Of a stretch of 32,524 bases of DNA, positions 1 to 6,136 are shown piece by piece (within the stretch, counting starts at the first letter, position 1; each line of letters starts with the position of its first letter). Both the position numbers and the translations under genes were made by a program. The notes under the pieces are model-generated. The model saw nothing but the letters and a program-made list of their open reading frames with translations. It had not been told where the DNA came from and made no database searches. This DNA comes from Burkholderia sp. E7m39 (lineage in GTDB: Bacteria; Pseudomonadota; Gammaproteobacteria; Burkholderiales; Burkholderiaceae). Location of the stretch: positions 1 through 32,524 of the forward strand of contig BBSL01000277.1 of assembly GCA_001319865.1 (NCBI GenBank), given 5' to 3'.

Positions 1-63
1 TTCAGAGCGTCGGAAGAATGCGCATGCGCGTGGCATGCGCGCCGTGAGTGCGCCTGAAAGCGC

Positions 64-95
64 GCGGCGTTCGGGCTATTGTCGCCGAACGCCGC
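64..95. terminator. Stem-loop downstream of pcaJ
   Basis: A perfect stem of 11 bp (64-74 with 85-95, core CGGCGTTCGG) encloses a 10-nt loop and lies about 60 nt past the pcaJ stop codon. Neither strand shows a convincing run of U after the stem, so it is at best a weak or factor-assisted terminator, or an mRNA 3'-end stabiliser for pcaIJ. Confidence 0.35.
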
Positions 96-155
96 TTCGC
101 GGTCACGCGCAGCGTATCGCCGCGCGCAGGTGACGTGTGGGCGCGGACTGCAGCT

Positions 156-815
156 TTATGCCGCGCGCGCCTCTTGCGTGCCGTCGATCAGCGCGACGCC
201 CGTCAGCTTTTCCAGTTCAGCAAAGCCGATGTCGGAAAAGATTTCGCGCACGACGAGGCCGTCCTTCGTCACGTCGATCATCGCGAGGTCCGTGTAGATG
301 CGGTCGACGCAGCCGACGCCCGTCACCGGATACGAGCACTCGGCGACGATCTTGCTTTCGCCCTGCTTCGTCAGATGTTCCATCATCACGAACACCTGCT
401 TCGCACCGATGGCCAGATCCATCGCGCCGCCGACGGCGGGAATCGCGTCGGGCGCACCCGTGTGCCAGTTCGCGAGGTCGCCCGTCGTCGAGACCTGGAA
501 CGCGCCGAGCACGCAGTAGTCGAGGTGGCCGCCGCGCATCATCGCGAACGAATCCGCGTGATGGAAGAACGCGCCGCCCGTGAGCAGCGTGACGTGCTGC
601 TTGCCGGCGTTGATCAGTTCGTCGTCTTCCTCGCCTTTGGCGGGCGCCGGGCCCATGCCGAGCAGGCCGTTTTCGCTGTGCAGGAAGATTTCCTTATTCG
701 CGTCGAGGTGATTCGCCACCAGCGTCGGCACGCCGATGCCGAGGTTCACGTAAGCGCCTTCAGGAATGTCCTGCGCGACGCGCTTGGCCATTTCATCGCG
801 GGTCAGTCGTTTCAT
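156..815 (-). CDS. pcaJ: 3-oxoadipate CoA-transferase, subunit B
   Basis: This is the beta subunit of the CoA-transferase that moves CoA from succinyl-CoA to 3-oxoadipate, the penultimate step of the beta-ketoadipate pathway, in the cytoplasm. The 219-residue length is normal for subunit B. The segment SENGLLGMGP carries the family's catalytic glutamate, and the N-terminus (MKRLTRDEMAKRVAQDI) is typical. The ATG is preceded by AGGAGAC. It begins 12 nt after pcaI, so the two are surely co-transcribed and form the heteromeric enzyme. Family members acting on 3-oxoacids (scoB/atoA-like) look similar. The pca assignment rests on the neighbouring pobA and on the close resemblance to PcaJ as I remember it. 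Confidence 0.9.
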   Translation of the reverse strand: MKRLTRDEMAKRVAQDIPEGAYVNLGIGVPTLVANHLDANKEIFLHSENGLLGMGPAPAKGEEDDELINAGKQHVTLLTGGAFFHHADSFAMMRGGHLDYCVLGAFQVSTTGDLANWHTGAPDAIPAVGGAMDLAIGAKQVFVMMEHLTKQGESKIVAECSYPVTGVGCVDRIYTDLAMIDVTKDGLVVREIFSDIGFAELEKLTGVALIDGTQEARAA

Positions 816-827
816 GTCAGGTCTCCT

Positions 828-1529
828 TCAGGCTGCTTGCTCGGGACGCTGCGCCTCGTGCGCGGCTTGCGGCACTTCGACGATGCGCTGCACGAAAATG
901 CCCGGCGTGACGATCACTTCGGGGTCGAGCGCGCCGAGCGGCACGACTTCCGACACCTGCACGATGGCCGTCTTCGCGGCGCTCGCCATGATCGGGCCAA
1001 AGTTGCGCGCCGTCTTGCGATAGACGAGGTTGCCCCAGCGGTCGCCCTTGTACGCCTTGATCAGCGCGAAGTCTGCGTGCAGCGGCGATTCGAGCACGTA
1101 ATGCTTGCCGTCGATCTCGCGCGTTTCCTTGCCTTCGGCGAGCTTGGTGCCGTAGGCCGTCGGCGTGAAGAAGCCGCCGATGCCCGCGCCCGCCGCGCGA
1201 ATCCGCTCGGCCAGATTGCCTTGCGGCACGAGTTCCAGTTCGATCTCGCCCGCTCGATAGAGCGCGTCGAACACATACGAATCCGTCTGACGCGGGAACG
1301 AGCAGATGATCTTGCGCACGCGCTTCGCCTTCAGCAGCGCGGCGAGGCCCGTGTCGCCGTTGCCGGCGTTGTTGTTGACGATGGTGAGTTCTTTCGCGCC
1401 CTGTTCGATGAGCGCGTCGATCAGCTCGGACGGCATGCCCGCCGTGCCGAAGCCGCCGATCATGACGGTCGCGCCGTCGTGCACGTCGGCGACGGCCGAC
1501 TGAAGTGACTCGTAAATCTTGTTGATCAT
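828..1529 (-). CDS. pcaI: 3-oxoadipate CoA-transferase, subunit A
   Basis: This is the alpha subunit of succinyl-CoA:3-oxoadipate CoA-transferase (233 residues). Near the N-terminus it has the glycine-rich GGFGTAGMP segment used in CoA binding, followed by TIVNNNAGNGDTGLAAL, both characteristic of subunit A. The frame stays open further upstream, but I chose the ATG at 1529 because AGAGGAA (1536-1542 on the minus strand) lies about 6 nt before it and the protein then starts MINKIYESLQ as relatives do. It is the first gene of a pcaI-pcaJ operon. The 320-bp gap to pobA contains operator-like repeats, which suggests that it has its own promoter. Confidence 0.92.
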   Translation of the reverse strand: MINKIYESLQSAVADVHDGATVMIGGFGTAGMPSELIDALIEQGAKELTIVNNNAGNGDTGLAALLKAKRVRKIICSFPRQTDSYVFDALYRAGEIELELVPQGNLAERIRAAGAGIGGFFTPTAYGTKLAEGKETREIDGKHYVLESPLHADFALIKAYKGDRWGNLVYRKTARNFGPIMASAAKTAIVQVSEVVPLGALDPEVIVTPGIFVQRIVEVPQAAHEAQRPEQAA

Positions 1530-1849
1530 GTCGATTTCCTCTGGAACGCGTGGTTCCGCGCCGCGCGACCCGCCGACGAGGGGCGGCACACGCGCCGGAC
1601 GGTCTCCACGTCCGCTGACGTCCTGCCAGGTGCTGCGTGACCGGATGGCATGCAGACCTGCTGCTGGCTGCATGAGCTTGCGCCCGCCTTCCATTTTCGC
1701 GCCGCATTAACTTCCTAAAAAGTTCTTTATGCGAACACAGTTTCGTTTAGCGAACGTACCGGCGCATTATGGTTTGCGCCCGCGTCTCTTGTCAAGGCAA
1801 GGAATTCGTGGTTTGCCCTGGCGCCTGTCGCCTGACGGGAACGCTCGCT
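1530..1849 (-). promoter_or_regulatory. pcaI upstream region (320 bp, no gene)
   Basis: I see no credible gene here. The notable content is a pair of GTTCG-containing 15-mers at 1722-1755 (separate entry) that overlap a plausible promoter: on the minus strand TTCGCT, 17 nt, CATAAA. A leader of about 180 nt follows before the pcaI ribosome-binding site. Confidence 0.45.
1722..1755 (-). promoter_or_regulatory. Candidate IclR-type (PcaR/PcaU-like) operator pair
   Basis: On the minus strand two 15-mers follow each other with a 19-bp period: GTTCGCTAAACGAAA (1755-1741) and GTTCGCATAAAGAAC (1736-1722). Both begin GTTCGC followed by an AT-rich centre and end in GAAA or GAAC. They resemble the 15-bp site GTTCGATAATCGCAC that I recall for Pseudomonas PcaR. 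They overlap the predicted -35 and -10 of pcaI. The binding regulator is not encoded in this window, so the assignment is inferred. Confidence 0.45.
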
Positions 1850-3028
1850 TCAGTCGTCGAACGGCAGGCCGGCATAATTCTCCGCCAGCATTCGCGCCGC
1901 AGCATCCGAACGCGCGACGTAGCGCAGTTCGGACAGCTTCAGGCGGTTGACGAACGGCGTGTCGTCGAACGATGGATGCAGCATGTTCGTCATGAAGTAC
2001 GAGAAATGCTCGGCGCGCCACACGCGCGCCAGACACGTCGACGAATACGCGGCGAGCAGATCGTCGCGGCCGTCGCGGTAGTGTGCCGCGAGCGCTTTCG
2101 AGAGCACCCGCACGTCGGCGACGGCGAGGTTCATGCCTTTGGCGCCCGTCGGCGGCACGATGTGCGCGGCATCGCCGGCGAGAAAGAGCCGGCCGTACTG
2201 CATCGGCTCGCACACGAAGCTGCGCATCGGGGTCACGCCCTTCTGCGCGATTTCGCCGATCGCGGGCAACCAGCCGTCGGCGTTGTCGAAGCGCGCGTGC
2301 AGCTCGGCCCAGATGCGCTCGTCGGGCCATTGCGCGAGGTCTTCGTCGGGACGGCATTGCAAATAGAGGCGCGTCAGTTCCGGCGAACGCATGCTGAACA
2401 GCGCGAAGCCCCGTTCGTGATGTGCGTAGACGAGTTCGTCGCAGGTCGGCGCGGCGTGCGCGAGGATGCCGAGCCACGCATACGGATAGATCCGCTCGAA
2501 TGTTTGCAGCGCAGCAGCGGGGATCGAATCGCGCGAGATGCCGTGAAAGCCGTCGCAGCCCGCGATGAACTCGCAATCGATGCGCTGCGCGATGCCCTCA
2601 TGCGTGAACTGCACGCACGGCTTGTCCGTCGTCAGATCGTGCAGCGAGACGGCGGACACGTCGAAATACAGGGGCTGCTGATGGTCGATGGCCGCGGCGA
2701 TCATGTCGCGCACCACTTCGTGCTGGCCGTAGACGGTGATTGCGCGGCCGCCCGTCAGCGCCGTCAAATCGATCCGGTGCCGCGTACGTTCGAACAGCAG
2801 TTCGATGCCGTGATGCACGAGCCCTTCGCGCTGCATCCGGCTGCCGAGTCCGGCTTGCGTGAGCGTATCGACGGTGCCCTGTTCGAGCACGCCCGCGCGT
2901 ATGCGCTGCTCGCAGTGCTCGCGCGAACGGCTTTCGAGCACCACGGAAGCGACGCCCGCGAGCCTCAACAGATGCGACAGCAGCAATCCCGCAGGACCCG
3001 CGCCGATAATGACGACCTGAGTGCGCAT
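1850..3028 (-). CDS. pobA: 4-hydroxybenzoate 3-monooxygenase
   Basis: This flavoprotein hydroxylates 4-hydroxybenzoate to protocatechuate with NADPH and O2, feeding the beta-ketoadipate pathway. The 392-residue length matches PobA (about 394). The N-terminal Rossmann motif GAGPAGLLL (residues 9-17) binds FAD. The CDGFHG segment near residue 160 is the DG motif shared with NAD(P)H binding. LAGDAAHIVPPTGAKGMN near residue 285 is the second FAD motif typical of aromatic hydroxylases. GGGAGA precedes the ATG. The gene diverges from a LysR-type regulator, and pcaI lies 320 bp downstream with its own candidate promoter. Confidence 0.93.
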   Translation of the reverse strand: MRTQVVIIGAGPAGLLLSHLLRLAGVASVVLESRSREHCEQRIRAGVLEQGTVDTLTQAGLGSRMQREGLVHHGIELLFERTRHRIDLTALTGGRAITVYGQHEVVRDMIAAAIDHQQPLYFDVSAVSLHDLTTDKPCVQFTHEGIAQRIDCEFIAGCDGFHGISRDSIPAAALQTFERIYPYAWLGILAHAAPTCDELVYAHHERGFALFSMRSPELTRLYLQCRPDEDLAQWPDERIWAELHARFDNADGWLPAIGEIAQKGVTPMRSFVCEPMQYGRLFLAGDAAHIVPPTGAKGMNLAVADVRVLSKALAAHYRDGRDDLLAAYSSTCLARVWRAEHFSYFMTNMLHPSFDDTPFVNRLKLSELRYVARSDAAARMLAENYAGLPFDD

Positions 3029-3165
3029 CGTATGTCTCCCGAGTTGTTATTCGACTATTCAAACGATTGTCGGCGCTTTCCCGACTATCCGACAGCGCGA
3101 TTTCCAGGATAGGTTGTATACGCCGCGCCGATACTGCGCGGCATGGTTTCCAATCCGCCTCCAGC
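3029..3165. promoter_or_regulatory. Divergent control region between pobA and the LysR gene
   Basis: This 137-bp region separates divergent genes and contains AT-richer stretches and imperfect dyads, for example GACTATTC and CCGACTATCC around 3050-3092. A LysR-type protein commonly binds such a region and controls both its own gene and its neighbour. I could not define unambiguous -35 and -10 boxes. Confidence 0.4.
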
Positions 3166-4089
3166 ATGGCCGAACTCGATCTCAACCTGATTCCCTACCT
3201 CGTCGCGCTCGAAGACATGCGCAATGTGAGCCGCGCCGCCGAACGTCTCGGCGTGAGCCAGCCGCGCGTGAGCACCGCGCTTGGACGGCTGCGCGAGTAC
3301 TTCAACGATCCCCTCTTCGTGCGAACGTCGCGCGGCATGGAGCCGACGCCGCGCGCGCTCGCGCTGATCCCGGCCGCCCGCGAGGCGCTCGCGCGCATCG
3401 AGAAGGGCATGCTCGAATCGCAGGACTTCGATCCCGCGACCTCGACGCACACGTTCTCGCTCGCGCTGTCCGACGTCGGCGAAATCGTGTTTCTGCCGCG
3501 GCTTTTGCAGCTGTTCGCCGAGCGTGCGCCGCATGCGAATCTGCGCTCCGTGTCGCTGCCGCCGGCGCACGTCGAACGAGGGCTCGAATCGGGCGATGTC
3601 GATCTGGCTGTCGGCTACTTTCCCGATCTGTCGGGCAACAACTTTTTCCAGCAGCGTCTGTTTACGCACCGGTTCATCTGTCTGATGCGCAGCGATCATC
3701 CGCTCGCGGGCGCGCCGCTGACGCTCGATCAGTTCATCGCGCTCGGGCATGCCGTCGTGCGTGCCGAAGGACGCAGCCAGGAAGTGCTCGAACAGTACCT
3801 GGAAAAGAAACGCATCCGCCGGCGCGCGGTGCTCGAAACGCCGCACTTCATGAGCCTGCCGTTCATCCTCGCGCGCACCGACCTGATCGCGACGGTGCCG
3901 CATGCGATCGGCTTCGCGTACGTGTCGGAGCACGCGTCGATCACACTCGTCGAGCCGCCTTTGCCGCTGCCTCGCTTCGATTTGCGCCAGCACTGGCATC
4001 GCAAGTTTCACAACGATCCGCGCGCTAGCTGGCTGCGCGGCATCGTCGCCGAGCTGTTCAACGATGCGAAGGACGAGTGGCCGAAGTAG
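3166..4089 (+). CDS. LysR-family transcriptional regulator (probable regulator of pobA)
   Basis: This is a DNA-binding activator or repressor of 307 residues, the normal LysR length. The N-terminal winged helix-turn-helix covers roughly residues 5-65 (RNVSRAAERLGVSQPRVS is the recognition region, then LREYFNDPLFVRTSRGMEPT). The rest is a periplasmic-binding-protein-like effector domain. The frame is open 33 codons further upstream, but the ATG at 3166 gives the canonical start MAELDLNLIPYLVALE. Its divergent position suggests that it senses 4-hydroxybenzoate and controls pobA; this is inferred only. The best-known PobR proteins belong to the AraC or IclR families, so I give no gene symbol. 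Confidence 0.85.
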   Translation: MAELDLNLIPYLVALEDMRNVSRAAERLGVSQPRVSTALGRLREYFNDPLFVRTSRGMEPTPRALALIPAAREALARIEKGMLESQDFDPATSTHTFSLALSDVGEIVFLPRLLQLFAERAPHANLRSVSLPPAHVERGLESGDVDLAVGYFPDLSGNNFFQQRLFTHRFICLMRSDHPLAGAPLTLDQFIALGHAVVRAEGRSQEVLEQYLEKKRIRRRAVLETPHFMSLPFILARTDLIATVPHAIGFAYVSEHASITLVEPPLPLPRFDLRQHWHRKFHNDPRASWLRGIVAELFNDAKDEWPK

Positions 4090-4217
4090 GTTCCGACGCA
4101 GCGGTTGAAGCAGCGCGGACCGGTCCACCTGTGCAAAGCCCTGCTCGGCGTAGGGCCGCGAAACATGGAACAATGCCGCAACATGCGCTGCGCGCCTGAC
4201 TCGAACTGGAGCGAAGG

Positions 4218-4847
4218 ATGACGATGAAGAAAACCACGCCCGCTGACACACCCGGCCGGCCATCCCGCGAGGAAGCCGAAGATGCCGTGCGAGTGCTGCT
4301 GCGCTGGGCCGGCGACGACCCGCGACGCGAAGGTTTGATCGATACGCCTGCGCGCGTGGTTCGCGCGTACGAAGAATTCTTTGCGGGCTACCAGGTGGAG
4401 CCGCGCGACATCCTGGCTCGCACGTTTTCGGAAGTCGACGGCTACGACGAGATGATCGTGCTGAAGGACATTCGATTCGAGAGTTATTGCGAGCATCACA
4501 TGGTACCGATCATCGGCCGCGCGCACGTCGCTTATCTGCCCGAGCATCGGGTGGTGGGTATTTCGAAGCTGGCGCGGCTTGTCGATGCCTTTGCCAAGCG
4601 TCTGCAGATTCAGGAAAAGATGACGGTGCAGATCGCCGATACGCTCGACGAAGTATTGCAGCCGAAGGGCGTGGGCGTGATTCTGGAGGCGTCGCATCAA
4701 TGCATGTCGACGCGCGGCGTGCACAAGGCGGGCGTCGAAATGGTGACCTCGCGGATGTTGGGGACTTTTCGGACGGATGCGTCGACGCGGCGCGAGTTTT
4801 TGTCGATCGTGAATAGTCCTACTTCGGTTTCTGTGGCGAATACTTAG
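4218..4847 (+). CDS. folE: GTP cyclohydrolase I
   Basis: It converts GTP to 7,8-dihydroneopterin triphosphate, the first step of tetrahydrofolate synthesis, as a homodecamer in the cytoplasm. The 209 residues contain [19 protein letters not shown] and later [13 protein letters not shown]. The zinc ligands are Cys91, His94 and Cys162; these spacings equal those of the E. coli enzyme (110, 113, 181). The catalytic His of CEHH is present. ATG at 4218 follows GGAGCGAAGG; a second in-frame ATG at 4224 is possible. The gene stands alone between the LysR gene and a repeat-rich region. Confidence 0.95.
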   Translation: MTMKKTTPADTPGRPSREEAEDAVRVLLRWAGDDPRREGLIDTPARVVRAYEEFFAGYQVEPRDILARTFSEVDGYDEMIVLKDIRFESYCEHHMVPIIGRAHVAYLPEHRVVGISKLARLVDAFAKRLQIQEKMTVQIADTLDEVLQPKGVGVILEASHQCMSTRGVHKAGVEMVTSRMLGTFRTDASTRREFLSIVNSPTSVSVANT

Positions 4848-4889
4848 CGGGTTTTTGTCTGCGACGCTGAGGGTGTGTTTGTGATCTGC

Positions 4890-5275
4890 CTTCACGGCGC
4901 GGGCGTTGCCGGTTTGTGTTGCCGTTTGTGTTGCCGTTTGCGTTGCCGTTTGCGTCGGCATCCGCGATGGCGCCTTCGCGGCGCAGGCATTTCCGTTGTG
5001 TGTTGCCCTTTGCGCTGGCATCCGCGCTTGCGCCTGCGCGGCGCAGGCGTTGCCGTTGTGTGTTTTGCCCCTTGCGCGGGCATCCGCGTTGCGCCTGCGC
5101 GGCGCAGGCGTTGCCCCTGTGCGGGGCGGCCCCTACTTTTCTTTGCCGCCGCAAAGAAAAGTAGGCAAAAGAAAGCGGGCTCACACCGTCAGCGCTTGTT
5201 TCTACCCACGGGCCCCCGACGTCCCCATGTTTCATGCGGCAACGCTCTGGCTTTTGCTCGCTGCCAACGTGCTTG
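4890..5275 (+). repeat. Composite intergenic repeat, left (direct) copy
   Basis: The order is: a 12-bp tandem run (unit like TTGCCGTTTGTG, about 4912-4956); three 60-62-bp tandem units starting with GGCATCCGCG at 4957, 5017 and 5079; a perfect hairpin at 5132-5165; then a tail with GAAAGCGGGCTCACACCG and CCACGGGCCCCC. Positions 5040-5188 match the inverted copy at 5660-5807 with about three differences. Homology continues more weakly to about 5275. I recall many similar sequences between genes of Paraburkholderia. The reading frames through it (arginine/alanine/cysteine-rich) look spurious. Confidence 0.8.
5132..5165. repeat. 15-bp-stem hairpin in the left repeat
   Basis: CCTACTTTTCTTTGC (5132-5146) pairs perfectly with 5151-5165 around a CGCC loop. 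No U-run follows, but the stem is stable enough to block transcription or protect an mRNA end, and it follows folE by about 285 nt. Confidence 0.7.
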
Positions 5276-5571
5276 CCGTGCGCCTCACCCGCTTCACGTG
5301 TGCGTACACCGGTTGGCCGCGTGCATGACTTATATGTTCTTTTGCGGCAAACCGTATGTAGGTTGTCTCGCCGTTGAAGACAGCGCCCGAACGGAAAACC
5401 ATCGCAATGCGAAGCCTCAATGCAGGCCTAAATTCGAAGCCTGATTTCGAAGCCTGATTTTGAAGCCTTCGCGTGCGGTGCGACGGCCGACACAGAGTTT
5501 GCCGCATGGCGGCCTGAACCATACGGCGTGCGTGATCGTCGTACGGATGTGCGAAGTGGGTGATGTGTCAT
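5276..5571. other. Spacer between the two inverted repeat copies
   Basis: No credible gene is visible. The spacer is less GC-rich than its surroundings. It contains a short local direct repeat at about 5436-5470, where GAAGCCTGATTT and GAAGCCT recur three times. It could be the cargo or scar of the repeat element, or simply the original folE-glgX spacer. Confidence 0.4.
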
Positions 5572-5945
5572 TTAGCGCGTTGGCAGCCGATCGCGACTGG
5601 AACGCTGCCGTATGAAGTGTGGGGACGTTGGGGGCCCGTGGGTGAGTGTCAAGGATTGGCGGTGTGAGCCCGCTTTCTTTTGCCTACTTTTCTTTGCGGC
5701 GGCAAAGAAAAGTAGGTGCCGCCCCGCACAGGGGCAACGCCTGCGCCGCGCAGGCGCAACGCGGATGCCCACGCAAGGGCAAAACACACAACGGCAACGC
5801 CTGCGCCGCGAGACGCTAACGCGGATGCCCGCGAAAAGCGCAACACACACCGGCAACGCCCGCGCCGCAAAGGCGCAAGCGCAGATGCCCGCGCAAAGGG
5901 CAAACCTACAACGGCAACACCGCGCCGCGAAGGCGCCATCACAGC
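5572..5945 (-). repeat. Composite intergenic repeat, right (inverted) copy
   Basis: This is the reverse complement of the left copy. It contains the tail, a perfect hairpin (5683-5697 with 5702-5716, loop GGCG) and tandem units whose conserved CGCGGATGCC start points fall at 5760, 5820 and 5880, a 60-bp period. Because 60 is a multiple of three and the units lack stops, long meaningless frames run through it. One of them is in phase with glgX. Confidence 0.8.
5683..5716. repeat. 15-bp-stem hairpin in the right repeat
   Basis: It has the same stem as in the left copy (CCTACTTTTCTTTGC paired with its exact complement), here with a GGCG loop. It lies about 420 nt upstream of the glgX start. Confidence 0.7.
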
Positions 5946-6136
5946 TGCCGGCCAGGCAGAAACCCCAAACCGCCCGGCTGCAAGCCAAAAAACCAACCCA
6001 ACACCGCGGACAAAACAAAGCACATCCCCGACAAGCAAAACCAAACCTCACCCAAAGCAAGAAAACCGAAGGCAAAGTACCAACCACAAGCCGCTTGCAA
6101 AGCAAAAAACAGGCGGAAAACAACGGAAAACTTGTC
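5946..6136 (+). promoter_or_regulatory. T-poor, A/C-rich leader in front of glgX
   Basis: From 5941 to 6130 I count about 84 A, 65 C, 34 G and only 7 T in 190 nt. A transcript of this stretch would be nearly unstructured and C-rich over G, as in Rho-utilisation sites or translation-enhancing leaders. No clear -35/-10 pair was found inside. The ribosome-binding site of glgX is weak (AGGCGG 20 nt upstream). Confidence 0.4.

Noticed and set aside
48..1508. A plus-strand frame of 486 codons opposite pcaIJ
   Set aside because: Its composition is low in complexity (Arg, Ala, His), and it lies antisense to two well-conserved genes with good ribosome-binding sites.
4875..5522. Several overlapping frames in the repeat region on both strands
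   Set aside because: They arise from 60-bp stop-free tandem units. Translations are repetitive (RLRRAGA-like), no ribosome-binding site stands out, and the frames break where the repeats end.
4957..5900. Possible CRISPR array, because of regularly spaced repeats
   Set aside because: The units are contiguous and similar along their whole 60 bp, there are no unique spacers, and no cas genes are present.
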